Shown here one piece after another: positions 8,992-18,621 of a stretch of 64,000 nt of DNA; position 1 is the first letter of the stretch, and the number at the start of each line of letters is the position of its first letter. The position numbers and the translations under genes were made by a program. The notes beneath the pieces are model-generated. The model did no database searches. It was not told the DNA's origin and saw nothing but the letters and a program-made list of their open reading frames with translations. The DNA is taken from contig NZ_JACMYK010000003.1 of assembly GCF_020889785.1 (NCBI RefSeq), positions 124,001 through 188,000 of the forward strand, read 5' to 3'. This DNA is from Bradyrhizobium acaciae (lineage in GTDB: Bacteria > Pseudomonadota > Alphaproteobacteria > Rhizobiales > Xanthobacteraceae).

Positions 8992-9740
8992 ACTCCCATC
9001 TCGATCTTCGCGACGTCTCGGTCAGCTTCAACGGCTTCAAGGCGCTCAACGCGCTCAACATGAGCGTGCGCAAGGGCGAGCTGCGCTGCCTGATCGGGCC
9101 GAACGGCGCCGGCAAGACCACGGCGCTCGATATCATCTGCGGCAAGGTCAAGCCGAGCGCGGGTACCGTCAGCTTCGACGGCACCGCGCTGCAGGATCTC
9201 GAAGAATACGAGATCGCCCGCGCCGGCGTCGGCCGCAAGTTCCAGGTGCCGAGCGTGTTCCGCGAGCTTTCGGTGAGCGAGAACCTCGAAGTGGCACGGG
9301 CGCGTCGCACCTCCGTGCTCGGCAATCTGCGCTGGAACATCGGCAATACAGGGCGCGCGGACGTCGAACGTTTGGCCGAGCTGGTCGGGCTCACCGACGA
9401 GCTCGACCGCCCCGCCGCCTATCTGTCGCACGGCCAGACCCAGTGGCTCGAGATCGGCATGCTGGTTGCCCAGGACGCCGAGCTGATCCTGATGGACGAG
9501 CCGACCGCCGGCATGACGGCGCAGGAGACCCGCAAGACCGCCGAGCTGTTCGCGCGCTTGAAAGGCAGGCACACGCTGATCGTGGTCGAGCACGACATGG
9601 GCTTCGTCAAGGCGATCGGCGACGTCATCTCGGTGATGCATATGGGCCAGATGCTCGCCGAAGGCACCGCCGCGGAAGTCGAGGCGCATCCCGAAGTCCG
9701 CCGCGCCTATTTGGGATCGGGAGGCATCAGCCATGCTTGA
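8988..9740 (+). CDS. ABC transporter ATP-binding protein, LivG/UrtD family
   Basis: First ATPase of the importer, 250 aa. Walker A is GPNGAGKTT near residue 35, followed by the Q-loop region (GRKFQVPSVFREL). The signature region is the variant YLSHGQTQWLEIGM, where LSHGQ replaces LSGGQ as is usual in UrtD-like ATPases. Walker B is ELILMDEPTAGM and the H-loop is VVEHDMGFV. The C-terminal ALGEG-like segment (AEGTAAEVEAHPEVRRAYLG) is LivG-type. ATG 8988 overlaps the permease stop, and its own end overlaps the next ATPase gene by eight bases. Confidence 0.92.
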   Translation: MNSHLDLRDVSVSFNGFKALNALNMSVRKGELRCLIGPNGAGKTTALDIICGKVKPSAGTVSFDGTALQDLEEYEIARAGVGRKFQVPSVFRELSVSENLEVARARRTSVLGNLRWNIGNTGRADVERLAELVGLTDELDRPAAYLSHGQTQWLEIGMLVAQDAELILMDEPTAGMTAQETRKTAELFARLKGRHTLIVVEHDMGFVKAIGDVISVMHMGQMLAEGTAAEVEAHPEVRRAYLGSGGISHA

Positions 9741-10425
9741 GCTGACCGACGTCGACGCCTTCTACGGCAACAGCCGGGCCCTGCAGGGCATCAACCTGGC
9801 AGTCGGCAACGGCGAATTCCTCTCGGTGCTCGGCCGTAACGGGGTCGGCAAGACCACGCTGATGCGCAGCATCCTCGGCCTGATGGACCGCTGCACCGGA
9901 CGGCTGTCGCTCGACGGCGCCGACATCTCGCCGCTGCGCACCCATCAGCGCGCCAAGGCCGGTATCGCCTACGTGCCGCAGGGGCGTGGAATCCTGCCGC
10001 GCTTCACCGTGCGGGAGAATCTGACGCTTGGAACCTTCGCCGCGAAATCGGCCAACGGCATCGAGGAATGGGTGCTCGAGTTGTTTCCGGTGCTCAAGGA
10101 TTTTCTCAATCGTTACGGCGGCAATCTCTCCGGCGGCCAGCAGCAGCAGCTTGCGATCGCCCGTGCGCTGCTCGCCCAGCCCAAGGTCATCCTGCTGGAC
10201 GAGCCGACCGAGGGTATCCAGCCGAACATCGTCGAGCAAATCGAAGACGTGATCACCCGCCTCAACCGCGAGCGCGGCATCACGGTCGTGCTGGTCGAAC
10301 AGAATGTCGCGTTCGCGCGGCGCGCCTCTCACCGCTTCGCGTTGCTCGAAAAGGGACGCGTCGTCGCCAAGGGTGCGATCGGTGAGCTCACCGATGATCT
10401 CATCCAGCTGCACATGGCCGTGTAG
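9733..10425 (+). CDS. ABC transporter ATP-binding protein, LivF/UrtE family
   Basis: Second ATPase of the importer, 230 aa. Walker [10 protein letters not shown] (near residue 36) is the UrtE-like form. The signature is [16 protein letters not shown], Walker B is [16 protein letters not shown] and the H-loop region is [13 protein letters not shown], with Q in place of the more usual H-containing motif, as in LivF proteins. The start overlaps the preceding ATPase gene. Only 29 bases separate the stop from amiE, so transport and hydrolysis are encoded on one message. Confidence 0.92.
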   Translation: MLELTDVDAFYGNSRALQGINLAVGNGEFLSVLGRNGVGKTTLMRSILGLMDRCTGRLSLDGADISPLRTHQRAKAGIAYVPQGRGILPRFTVRENLTLGTFAAKSANGIEEWVLELFPVLKDFLNRYGGNLSGGQQQQLAIARALLAQPKVILLDEPTEGIQPNIVEQIEDVITRLNRERGITVVLVEQNVAFARRASHRFALLEKGRVVAKGAIGELTDDLIQLHMAV

Positions 10426-10454
10426 CGGGAATATTCAAGAAAGGGAGTCGAGAC

Positions 10455-11492
10455 ATGTTGCATGGAGACATATCGAGCAGCAAGGACACGGTCGGCGTCG
10501 CCGTGGTCAACTACAAGATGCCGCGTCTGCACACCAAGGCCGAGGTGCTGGAGAACGCGCGCAACATCGCCAAGATGGTCGAGGGCATGAAGCTCGGTCT
10601 GCCGGGCATGGATCTCGTGATCTTCCCGGAATACTCGACCCACGGCATCATGTACGACTCCAAGGAGATGTACGAGACGGCTTCGTCGGTGCCGGGCGAG
10701 GAAACCCGCATCTTCGCCGACGCCTGCCGCAAGGCCAAGGTCTGGGGCGTGTTCTCGCTGACCGGCGAGCGCCATGAGGAGCATCCGAACAAGGCGCCGT
10801 ACAACACCCTGATCCTGATGAACGACAAGGGCGAGATCGTTCAGAAGTATCGCAAGATCATGCCGTGGGTGCCGATCGAGGGCTGGTATCCCGGCGATTG
10901 CACCTATGTCTCTGATGGCCCGAAGGGACTGAAGATCAGCCTGATCATCTGCGACGACGGCAATTATCCGGAGATCTGGCGTGACTGCGCGATGCGCGGC
11001 GCCGAATTGATCGTCCGTTGCCAGGGCTACATGTATCCGGCCAAGGAGCAGCAGATCCAGATCTCGAAGTCGATGGCCTGGGCCAACAACTGCTACGTAG
11101 CGGTCGCCAACGCCTCGGGTTTCGACGGGGTCTATTCCTACTTCGGCCATTCCGCGCTGATCGGCTTCGACGGCCGCACGCTCGGCGAGTGCGGCACCGA
11201 GGAGAACGGCATCCAGTATGCGCAGCTGTCGGTCTCCCTGATCCGCGACGCCCGCCGCAACATGCAGTCGCAGAACCATCTCTTCAAGCTGATGCACCGC
11301 GGCTATACCGGCCTGATCAACTCAGGCGAAGGTGATCGCGGTCACGCGGTCTGCCCCTACACATTCTACAAGAACTGGATCACGGACCCTGAGGGCACGC
11401 GGGAGATGGTCGAAGCCATGACCCGGCCGACCGTCGGAACCGACGAATGTCCGATCGAGGGCATTCCGAACCAGAAGGTCGCGCATCGCTGA
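10455..11492 (+). CDS. amiE: Aliphatic amidase
   Basis: Cytoplasmic nitrilase-superfamily enzyme that hydrolyses short aliphatic amides such as acetamide or propionamide to the acid and ammonia. The protein is 345 aa and closely resembles P. aeruginosa AmiE from the first residues (MLHGDISSS...[16 protein letters not shown]). The catalytic triad falls at the expected positions: Glu59 (FPEYS), Lys134 (KYRK) and Cys166 (IICDDGN). GGGAG-type bases lie upstream of ATG 10455. The gene sits in the operon behind the ABC importer and downstream of the AmiR-type attenuator, so it should be induced by its amide substrates. Alternatives (formamidase AmiF) have a similar fold, but the N-terminus and length favour AmiE. 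Confidence 0.96.
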   Translation: MLHGDISSSKDTVGVAVVNYKMPRLHTKAEVLENARNIAKMVEGMKLGLPGMDLVIFPEYSTHGIMYDSKEMYETASSVPGEETRIFADACRKAKVWGVFSLTGERHEEHPNKAPYNTLILMNDKGEIVQKYRKIMPWVPIEGWYPGDCTYVSDGPKGLKISLIICDDGNYPEIWRDCAMRGAELIVRCQGYMYPAKEQQIQISKSMAWANNCYVAVANASGFDGVYSYFGHSALIGFDGRTLGECGTEENGIQYAQLSVSLIRDARRNMQSQNHLFKLMHRGYTGLINSGEGDRGHAVCPYTFYKNWITDPEGTREMVEAMTRPTVGTDECPIEGIPNQKVAHR

Positions 11493-11509
11493 TCGGAAAA
11501 ACCGGGCTG

Positions 11510-11535
11510 CGCCGGCGCGATCGCTTGCGCCGGCG
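11510..11535 (+). repeat. Hairpin between amiE and the NCS1 permease gene
   Basis: CGCCGGCG at 11510-11517 and again at 11528-11535. Each copy is self-complementary, so the two can form an 8-bp stem around a 10-base loop. It lies in the 81-base gap after amiE and has no T-run. It may stabilise or separate cistrons; no stronger role can be read. Confidence 0.45.
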
Positions 11536-11573
11536 TGGCTCCGAAACTGTTGCAAAGGGAAACGGGGGTTACC

Positions 11574-12908
11574 ATGAGCAGCCAAACGGACAACGGACTG
11601 GTTCAGCAGACCGAGGGGCAGATCGACGATCTTCTCGGCCATGAATTCGAACACGAGCCGGTGCCGATCAGCGCCAGGCGCAGCGCCTTCTCGGTCATGA
11701 TGGTATGGCTGGGCTTTCCCATGATCATCACCGGCGCGATGACCGGATCGCTGCTGGTGCTCGGCATGGGCTTCAAGAATGCACTGGTGGCGATGATCGT
11801 CGGCAATCTGATCATGTTCGCCTATGTCGGCGCGCTCGGTCTGATCGGCACGCGGCGCGGCATGAACTTCGCGCTGATCGCCAGCATCGTGTTCGGAAAG
11901 AAGGGCTATGTGCTGGCGTCCGGCCTGCTGTCGACCTTGCTGCTGGGCTGGTACGCGGTGCAGACCGGCATCACCGGCGCTCTGATCTCCTCGACTTACG
12001 GCCTCAACTATGTGGCGATGACGATCGTCGCAGGCGTGCTCTATATCGCCATCACCTTCGTCGGTGTGAAGGGATTGCACTATATCGGGTTGGCATCGGT
12101 GCCGCTCTTCGTCGTTCTCGGCCTCTGGGTCGCGGCTGATGCCGCCTCGACCACGACAGCCACAGCCATCTTCAGCTATGCCGGCAATAACGGCGTAACC
12201 AGCATGTCGATGGGCGTCGGTCTCACGGTGGTGCTCGCCTTGTTTATCGACGCCGGCACGGTGACCGCGGACTTCAACCGCTGGGCACCGAGTCCACGGG
12301 CATCGCTGGTAGCCACGTTCAGCGCATTTCCGTTCGCCAATCTGGTGGCGATGCTGGTTGGCGGCGTGATGACGGCTGCGCTCGCGGTGCCGAACGCCAA
12401 TCCGTTCGGCGTCGATAACATGTTCGGTTACATGAACGGCAAGCAGCTCACCTGGCTCAGCATCCTCGCGTTCATCTTCCTCTACGCCAATCTCGGCTCG
12501 GTCTGCTCGCACTGCCTGTACAACGCGGCCACCGGCTGGTCGCGCATCCTCGGCACCAACATGCGCCTGATGGCCGTGATCCTCGGCGCCATCGGCATCG
12601 TTGTCGCCGCGGGCAATGTCTGGGCGTTCTTCATCCAGTGGCTGTCGCTGCTCGGCATCCTCGTGCCGCCGATCGGCGCGATCATCCTGGTCGATCAATA
12701 CCTGTTGCGGGCCGGAGCGCGAGCGGACGTGGACTGGCGTGCGAAGCCGTTCATCGCCTGGGGCATCGGGTCGCTGTGCGCCTTTGCGGTTGAAAATCTG
12801 ATGCCGGGGCTGTCCACTGCGATATCAGCCGCGCTGGTCGCCGGTATCGTGTACGGGGCGATCGCGCGGGTGGAGTCGTCGACGGAGAAGGTGGCGCGTC
12901 CCGCGTAA
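11574..12908 (+). CDS. NCS1-family (cytosine/purine-type) permease
   Basis: Secondary transporter of about twelve membrane segments, 444 aa. SVMMVWLGFPMIITGAMTGSLLV and NFALIASIVFGKKG resemble the first helices of the CodB-like nucleobase:cation symporter-1 family; DAGTVTADFNRWAPSP is the conserved NCS1 loop. ATG 11574 follows an A/G-rich stretch (AAGGGAAACGGGGG). NCS1 members import cytosine, allantoin, hydantoins or pyridines, so the substrate is open. Its place after amiE suggests an amide- or ureide-like nitrogen compound, in the position where the Pseudomonas ami operon encodes the unrelated permease AmiS. The nearby alpha/beta hydrolase may act on the same compound. Confidence 0.87.
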   Translation: MSSQTDNGLVQQTEGQIDDLLGHEFEHEPVPISARRSAFSVMMVWLGFPMIITGAMTGSLLVLGMGFKNALVAMIVGNLIMFAYVGALGLIGTRRGMNFALIASIVFGKKGYVLASGLLSTLLLGWYAVQTGITGALISSTYGLNYVAMTIVAGVLYIAITFVGVKGLHYIGLASVPLFVVLGLWVAADAASTTTATAIFSYAGNNGVTSMSMGVGLTVVLALFIDAGTVTADFNRWAPSPRASLVATFSAFPFANLVAMLVGGVMTAALAVPNANPFGVDNMFGYMNGKQLTWLSILAFIFLYANLGSVCSHCLYNAATGWSRILGTNMRLMAVILGAIGIVVAAGNVWAFFIQWLSLLGILVPPIGAIILVDQYLLRAGARADVDWRAKPFIAWGIGSLCAFAVENLMPGLSTAISAALVAGIVYGAIARVESSTEKVARPA

Positions 12909-12942
12909 GCGATCAGCTCAATCAAGCAAGAAGGGTACATCA

Positions 12943-13962
12943 ATGAGCGTCGACTATCAGATCTATGATCTCGGCAATCTGACCTTGCAGCGCGGCGCGA
13001 CCATCCGCGACTGCAAGCTCGCCTACAAGACGTTCGGCCAGCTCAACGCGGCCAAGGACAATGTGATCGTCTATCCGACCTGGTACTCGGGCCAGCACTA
13101 CGACAACGAATGGCTGATCGGGCCGGGCATGGCGCTCGATCCGGCGAAGTACTTCATCATCATTCCCAACATGCTGGGCAATGGTCTGTCGTCGTCGCCG
13201 AGCAACACGCCTGAGCCGTATAATGGGCCGCGCTTTCCGCAGGTGACCGCCTATGACAATGTGCGCGCCCAGCACCGGCTGGTGACCGAGAAGTTCGGCA
13301 TCAAGCACATCCGCCTGGTGGTCGGCTGGTCGATGGGCGCCTTGCAGACCTTCCATTGGGGCGCGCTCTATCCCGACATGATGGATCTCTTGGCGCCGTT
13401 CTGCGGCTCGGCCAAATGCTCGCGGCACAATTATGTGTTCCTCGAAGGCGTCAAGGCCGCACTCACGGCGGACGCCGCCTGGAAGGAGGGCTGGTACACC
13501 GACAAGCCGGCCCGCGGCCTGCGCGCCGCCGCGCGGGTCTATGCCGGCTGGGGCTTTTCGCAGGCGTTTTATCGCGAGCAGCTCGACATCAAGACGATGG
13601 GGTATTCGTCGCTGGAGGATTTCCTGGTGGCGTTCTGGGAGGGCTTCTTCCTGCCGAAGGACGCCAATAACCTGCTCACCATGCTGTGGACCTGGCAGAA
13701 CGGCGACATCAGCGCCAACGAGATCTACAGCGGCGATTTGAAGGCGGCGTTGCGGGCGATAAAGGCCAAGACCTACGTCATGCCCGGTCAGACCGACCTC
13801 TATTTCCCGCCGGAAGACAGCGAGAACGAGGTCGCGAACATGCCGAACGCCAAGTTCGTGCCGGTGCCGTCGATCTGGGGCCATTTCGCGGGCGGGCCGG
13901 GAACCAATCCGGTCGATGTCGCCTTCATCGACACCAAGCTCAAGGAATTGCTCGCATCGTGA
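12943..13962 (+). CDS. Alpha/beta hydrolase, MetX-like fold
   Basis: Predicted serine hydrolase or acyltransferase-fold enzyme, 339 aa. The nucleophile elbow is GWSMG with Ser130. [13 protein letters not shown] and the C-terminal HFAGGPG (catalytic His region) resemble the homoserine O-acetyltransferase subgroup. An acid residue is likely in the [12 protein letters not shown] segment. True MetX function is unlikely because the gene lies in an amide-utilisation operon, 34 bases after the NCS1 permease gene; related hydrolases occur in several catabolic clusters. The substrate is unknown. It may hydrolyse an ester or amide brought in by the permease, which is inference from context only. Confidence 0.8.
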   Translation: MSVDYQIYDLGNLTLQRGATIRDCKLAYKTFGQLNAAKDNVIVYPTWYSGQHYDNEWLIGPGMALDPAKYFIIIPNMLGNGLSSSPSNTPEPYNGPRFPQVTAYDNVRAQHRLVTEKFGIKHIRLVVGWSMGALQTFHWGALYPDMMDLLAPFCGSAKCSRHNYVFLEGVKAALTADAAWKEGWYTDKPARGLRAAARVYAGWGFSQAFYREQLDIKTMGYSSLEDFLVAFWEGFFLPKDANNLLTMLWTWQNGDISANEIYSGDLKAALRAIKAKTYVMPGQTDLYFPPEDSENEVANMPNAKFVPVPSIWGHFAGGPGTNPVDVAFIDTKLKELLAS

Positions 13963-14011
13963 TCTCAAACGATTGCGAACGACTGCCTGCGCGATCATGG
14001 GAGGCGTGAGC

Positions 14012-14824
14012 TTGTCCAATCCCGCTTTGCTGCTCGACCAGTACCGGATCCGGGAAGAGCCGTACTACCGGCCGCTCAAGGACGAGGTCGAACTGTTCGG
14101 CGCAGCCTATGCGAACCGCATGCCGGTGATGCTGAAAGGTCCCACCGGCTGCGGCAAGACCCGCTTCATCGAATACATGGCGTGGCGGCTCGGCCGGCCG
14201 CTGATCACGGTGGCCTGTCACGAGGACATGACGGCGGCTGACCTGGTGGGGCGGTGGCTGCTCGACGCAGAGGGCACGGTGTGGAGCGACGGGCCGCTGA
14301 CGACAGCGGTACGTCTTGGCGCGATCTGCTATCTCGACGAGATCGTCGAGGCGCGGCAGGACACGACGGTCGTGATCCATCCGTTGACGGATGATCGGCG
14401 CGTGCTGCCGCTGGAAAAGCGTGGCGAGCTGATCCACGCGCATTCCGACTTCCAGCTCGTGATTTCCTACAATCCCGGCTACCAGAGCGCGATCAAGGAC
14501 CTCAAGGAATCCACCAAGCAGCGCTTCGCGGCGCTGGATTTCGGTTACCCCGACCGGCCGGCCGAAACCGAGGTGGTGTCGCGCGAGGCCGGCATCGAAC
14601 CCAACCTCGCCGATCTCCTGGTGAAGATCGCCCAGCACAGCCGCAACCTGAAGGGCCAAGGTCTCGACGAGGGCGCCTCGACCCGGATGCTGGTCAATGC
14701 CGGCCGCTTGATCGGATGCGGCATCAGCCTCGAGAAGGCATGCGAGACCACGATCGTCGTTCCGCTGACCGATGACGCTGACACCAGGAACACGTTGCGC
14801 GACGTGATCTCGGCCTGTGCGTGA
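14012..14824 (+). CDS. MoxR/NorQ/CbbQ-type AAA+ ATPase
   Basis: About 270 aa, AAA+ ATPase. Walker A is GPTGCGKT, Walker B is [10 protein letters not shown], and [29 protein letters not shown] is the NorQ/CbbQ-type sensor region. Such ATPases work with a VWA partner to remodel or activate an enzyme (nitric oxide reductase, Rubisco). The Pseudomonas ami operon also contains an AAA protein, AmiB. Start choice: GGGAGG at 13999-14004 sits 7 bases before TTG 14012, the best spacing. GTG 14006 is too close to it, and ATG 13997 would contain it. The stop overlaps the VWA gene start. The client is unknown; AmiE or the neighbouring hydrolase are candidates. Confidence 0.87.
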   Translation: MSNPALLLDQYRIREEPYYRPLKDEVELFGAAYANRMPVMLKGPTGCGKTRFIEYMAWRLGRPLITVACHEDMTAADLVGRWLLDAEGTVWSDGPLTTAVRLGAICYLDEIVEARQDTTVVIHPLTDDRRVLPLEKRGELIHAHSDFQLVISYNPGYQSAIKDLKESTKQRFAALDFGYPDRPAETEVVSREAGIEPNLADLLVKIAQHSRNLKGQGLDEGASTRMLVNAGRLIGCGISLEKACETTIVVPLTDDADTRNTLRDVISACA

Positions 14825-17127
14825 ATGGAAACTCGGAGGTGGCGGTCGCGCAAATCAGTTCGCTCGATAGCTTCCGATCCGGACGCCGGCTTGCGGCGCT
14901 CTTGCGTGGCCACGATGACATCGGCGCGGCCGTGCAGGCGGCCCGGGCCGCATTGTACCGGATGGCTCCGCCCGATCATCTCGCGGCCTGGGACGAGGCT
15001 GTGCACGACCTGTTCGAGGCCAATCTCGGCAAGGCCGTGCTGTCGGGCTTTCTGCAACTGTCGCAGCAATGGCGAGCGCCGCGATCGACCTATGACCTGA
15101 TCGCGATCGGCCGCGCCGCTGGGGATATCGGCCGCAACGCCGGCAGCCGCGCTGCCCATGCGCTGCTGGCCGAAATGTCCAAGGTGCTACCCCGGCTCTC
15201 GGGGGCTGGAGAGCTCTCGACCGTTCTTGCCGCGCTTGGCGAGCTCGCCGATGTGGGGCCGGAATCGGTCGGCCTTGCGATCGGCCGCCTTGGGCAACTG
15301 CTTGCGCATGCAGGCGGCGAGGATTTCTCCGCCTGGGTTTCCGCCGGCTTGCGCGCAAGCGGCGGCCGCGCGGCGCGGCGGCGCACTTATTTCGCGCTCG
15401 ACGATCCGCTCTCGGCGCGGCTGTTCGCCGTCGGCCGGACCGGCGACGATTTCGCACGGCTGGAGAAACGCCTCGCTGCCACAACGATCGCCTTGTGGAA
15501 CAGGAAGCCACGCTTCCGCAAGCTAGCCGTTGCGCCGGCACCGGTGCCGCGGCGCACGTCGCTCGTCGCCGGCCTGATCGGCCTTCCCGAGACCTTTCCC
15601 GGCTTCGAGAGTGAGGCGGCGGACGCGGTCTATCTCGCAGCCGTCGCGCATGCCGGTGCGCATCTGGCGCTTTCCACCGTCCGCTTTCCTGTCGGGCGAC
15701 TGAAGGCGCTGCAGATTGCGCTGATCTCGCTGATCGAGGATGCCAGGGTCGAGACGTTGACGCTGCGCGAGATGCCCGGCCTCCGCCGGCTGTGGCTGCC
15801 GTTCCACACTGTGACGCCATCGGGGCAGGCCACAGCAGCCGGACTGATGATGCGGTTGGCGCGGGCGCTGATCGACCCGGACTATCGAGATCCGGATGCG
15901 TGGGTGACCAAGGGACATCAGCTGTTTGCCGATGCCGCCGGCCGCTGGACCGATCCGGCCATCAGCCGCGAGATCGGCGGGCTGCTCGGCAACGACATCG
16001 GGCAGATGCGGCTGCAATTCAATGCCAAGAGCTACGTCGTCGAACCGGCCTATCGCGACGACAATCTGGCACTGTGGGATTTTGGCGACCAGCCGGACAG
16101 CCCGACCGAGACGATCGAACTTGCGATCGATTCGGTACGGATCGAACGACGTGACGATCCGAGCGGTCTATCAATCGATAACAGCGCCAAACCGGACGAG
16201 ACGCTGCGCGCGAAGGCCAGCGCGGTGACGCTGCTGGACGGATTTCCGGTCGCGACCTACCCGGAATGGGATTATGCGGCGCGTACCGAACGGGCGGACT
16301 GGACCACGATTCTGGAAGCCGATGCCGACGTTTCCGCGCCGCCGTTCGATCCTTCGACGGACACCGAGGCGATGCGCTGGATCACCGAGCTGACCCGCGA
16401 CGCGTCGATTGGTCGCCGCGTCCGGCATAAAGGCCAGCGTGATGGCGATGCGCTCGACATCGACGCGGCGATCGCACTGACGATCGAGCGGCGCGCCGGC
16501 AGCATCAGCGAACCAAGAGTCTACCAGCGTGATGCGCCGGGACCGCGCGATCTGGCGATTCTGCTGCTGCTGGACCTGTCGCAATCGACCGCCGATCGTG
16601 ATCGCCGTGGCCGGACGGTTCTCGATGTCGAGCGCAAGGCGGCCGCGATCATGGCGACGGCGGTCGACGCCGCCAATGACGCGATCGCGGTGCATGGCTT
16701 CAGCTCCGACGGCCGCGAGCGCGTCCGCTATCTGCGCATCAAGGGCTTTGAGGAGCCGATGGACGCCGTCGTTCGTGCGCGCCTCGCGGGGCTTGGCAGC
16801 AGCCATTCCACCCGGCTTGGGGCGGCGTTGCGCCATGCCGGGGGCTATCTCGCAGGCCGGCGCGCGTTCCGAAAGGTGCTGCTGGTCCTCACCGACGGCG
16901 AGCCTTCCGATGTCGACGTGCCCGATCCGCAATATCTCGTGGAGGACGCACGCCGTGCCGCGCAGCAGCTGCGGCGGCGCGGCACCGATATTTTCGCCTT
17001 TGGTGTCGGCGAGGACAGGTTTCCCCAGCTCGATCGCATTTTCGGTGAACGCTGTGCCCTCCGCGTGCCGCGGATCGAGGTGCTGCCGCAACGGGTGATG
17101 CAGCTTTACGCCGAACTGAAGAAATAG
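14821..17127 (+). CDS. NorD/CbbO-like VWA-domain protein
   Basis: Partner of the upstream AAA+ ATPase, 768 aa. The C-terminal third (about residues 570-768) is a von Willebrand A domain with MIDAS motif DLSQS, later T and D residues ([19 protein letters not shown] region, then LTDGEPSD) and a typical NorD ending ([28 protein letters not shown]). The N-terminal part is mostly helical with no named motif that I recognise. The GTG start overlaps the ATPase stop (GTGA). NorD/CbbO proteins dock the ring ATPase onto a client enzyme. Presence in an amide-degrading operon is unusual compared with the nor and cbb contexts. It is the last gene of the probable operon; a 14-bp palindrome (17137-17150) follows its stop. 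Confidence 0.86.
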   Translation: MNGNSEVAVAQISSLDSFRSGRRLAALLRGHDDIGAAVQAARAALYRMAPPDHLAAWDEAVHDLFEANLGKAVLSGFLQLSQQWRAPRSTYDLIAIGRAAGDIGRNAGSRAAHALLAEMSKVLPRLSGAGELSTVLAALGELADVGPESVGLAIGRLGQLLAHAGGEDFSAWVSAGLRASGGRAARRRTYFALDDPLSARLFAVGRTGDDFARLEKRLAATTIALWNRKPRFRKLAVAPAPVPRRTSLVAGLIGLPETFPGFESEAADAVYLAAVAHAGAHLALSTVRFPVGRLKALQIALISLIEDARVETLTLREMPGLRRLWLPFHTVTPSGQATAAGLMMRLARALIDPDYRDPDAWVTKGHQLFADAAGRWTDPAISREIGGLLGNDIGQMRLQFNAKSYVVEPAYRDDNLALWDFGDQPDSPTETIELAIDSVRIERRDDPSGLSIDNSAKPDETLRAKASAVTLLDGFPVATYPEWDYAARTERADWTTILEADADVSAPPFDPSTDTEAMRWITELTRDASIGRRVRHKGQRDGDALDIDAAIALTIERRAGSISEPRVYQRDAPGPRDLAILLLLDLSQSTADRDRRGRTVLDVERKAAAIMATAVDAANDAIAVHGFSSDGRERVRYLRIKGFEEPMDAVVRARLAGLGSSHSTRLGAALRHAGGYLAGRRAFRKVLLVLTDGEPSDVDVPDPQYLVEDARRAAQQLRRRGTDIFAFGVGEDRFPQLDRIFGERCALRVPRIEVLPQRVMQLYAELKK

Positions 17128-17253
17128 AGGGTGCTGCCGTCCCGGGACGGTTCAGATCCTCCTCCGCGAGCCTACGCACCGCTGTCACACTTCGGCGCTA
17201 ACGTTGCAGATTGGACACAGCGGCCCGCTTGGGAAACAATCGACGCGGATACG

Positions 17254-18027
17254 ATGGGCATTCGATTTCTTTCGAGGGGCTTGGCGGGAGGCCCCTCAGA
17301 CGCTCCTCGTCGATTGTGCGTCTTGATCTGCCTCTGCATGCTGGCCGCCGGCACCGATGTCGCCGTGGGACAAGAGGGGCCGAGCGCCTCTGCAATGCGC
17401 ATCACGTTCGATATTCCCTCGCAACCCCTGACATCCGCGCTGGAAAGCTATGGCGCCACGTCGAAGCGCGAGGTGCTTTACGATGCGCGGCTTGCGACCG
17501 GCCGGCTCTCGGGCGAGGTGAGGGGAGTCTTCGCGCCATCTGAAGCCTTGCAGATGCTGCTCGATGGGACCGGCCTTGTCGGCCGTCTGACGTCTGAGAA
17601 TGCAGTGGTGATTGTGCCCTCGTCTCCGGCTGCCGGGCAGCGGACGACGCCCGACGCCGAAGCGCTAAAGGGCGATCCAATCATTCGCGCCCGTTACTAT
17701 GCCGTGGTGCAGGAGCACGTGAGGGACGCATTCTGCCGGGATACAGTGCTGCGGCCGGGCCGGTATCGGATCGCCGTGCAGTTCTGGATCGCTCCAACCG
17801 GAACCGTCCAGCAGACCAGGCTTCTGAGCAAGACCGGCGATGGGCGCGTCGATGGTGCGATCGAGACCACGCTTCGCGGATTGAGAATGAAGGAGGCGCC
17901 TCCGCCGGGGATCTCGCAACCCCTCACCATGGTTGTTGCGCCGCGCCCGTCGGAACAGGCGAAGGATTGCGCCGGCATCGACGCAATCCGCAACCAGCGG
18001 CCAGGCGAATTGAGCGTGCCGCAATGA
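17254..18027 (+). CDS. Secreted STN-domain plus TonB_C-like protein
   Basis: 257 aa from ATG 17254, which precedes an Arg-rich segment and the hydrophobic stretch LCVLICLCMLAAG, a signal peptide or anchor. Residues about 50-125 match the STN (secretin and TonB N-terminal) domain: ITFDIPSQPLTSALESYGATS, ...GEVRGVFAPSEALQMLLDGTGL. Residues about 145-235 look like a TonB C-terminal domain (RYRIAVQFWIAPTGTVQQTRLL...). STN domains normally sit at the N-terminus of TonB-dependent transducers and contact FecR. Here no beta-barrel is attached. The stop overlaps the ECF sigma gene (ATGA), so a role in the same signalling path is likely. An in-frame start at 17131 would add 41 residues. Confidence 0.78.
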   Translation: MGIRFLSRGLAGGPSDAPRRLCVLICLCMLAAGTDVAVGQEGPSASAMRITFDIPSQPLTSALESYGATSKREVLYDARLATGRLSGEVRGVFAPSEALQMLLDGTGLVGRLTSENAVVIVPSSPAAGQRTTPDAEALKGDPIIRARYYAVVQEHVRDAFCRDTVLRPGRYRIAVQFWIAPTGTVQQTRLLSKTGDGRVDGAIETTLRGLRMKEAPPPGISQPLTMVVAPRPSEQAKDCAGIDAIRNQRPGELSVPQ

Positions 18028-18527
18028 GTGACGCAACCCGGACCATGCTCCGCAGCTTCCTGGCTGCCCGTTACGATGATCTCAAGCTGCGGCTTAGCCG
18101 TCGTTTGGGATCGGCGGAGCTGGCCAGTGATGCGTTGCAGGACACCTATGTGCGTCTCGGACGTGCGGAGGTGGTGGGTTCGGTCCAAAGCCCGGCCGCG
18201 TATCTGTTCCGCATGGCCTTCAATGTCGCAATCGATCGGCAGCGGGCAGAGAAGCGGCGCCTGGCCCGCAACGAGGTCCAGGATCTGCTGCATATCGTGG
18301 ACGAAGCGCCGGGGCCGGGTCAGATTGCGGAGGCCCGCTTCGAGATCGAGGCCTTGGAGAAGGCGATTGCGGAACTGACGCCACGGCGCCGGGTCATCCT
18401 GTTGGCGGCGCGGCTTCAGGGGATGCCGCAGCGGGAAATTGCCAGCCGGCTGGGGGTCTCGTTGCGTCTGGTCGAGAAGGAGCTCCGCCTCGCCCAGGAA
18501 CACTGCGCGCTGAGGCTGGGAAAATAG
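18024..18527 (+). CDS. ECF-type RNA polymerase sigma factor (FecI-like)
   Basis: Short sigma-70-family factor of 167 aa. Region 2 covers about residues 8-75 (LRSFLAARYDDLKLRLSRRLGSAELASDALQDTYVRL, then PAAYLFRMAFNVAIDRQRAEKRR). Region 4 covers about 110-160 (LTPRRRVILLAARLQGMPQREIASRLGVSLRLVEKELRLA) with a clear helix-turn-helix. Start ATG 18024 overlaps the previous stop, and the FecR-type gene follows within 95 bases. It is predicted to direct transcription of the adhesin gene downstream or of its own operon when released by FecR. No target promoter could be assigned. Confidence 0.92.
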   Translation: MSDATRTMLRSFLAARYDDLKLRLSRRLGSAELASDALQDTYVRLGRAEVVGSVQSPAAYLFRMAFNVAIDRQRAEKRRLARNEVQDLLHIVDEAPGPGQIAEARFEIEALEKAIAELTPRRRVILLAARLQGMPQREIASRLGVSLRLVEKELRLAQEHCALRLGK

Positions 18528-18621
18528 TTGTGCGGTTTATGGCTATGGCGAACGTCAAATGGACAAGCGGACGACCCGGCTGCGGAGGCCGCCGATGGCG
18601 TGCGCTGCGAGGCAAGTCCGA

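Noticed and set aside
17131..17253. N-terminal extension of the STN protein from 17131
   Set aside because: The extra residues are not signal-like and include a palindrome; ATG 17254 leads directly into the signal peptide.
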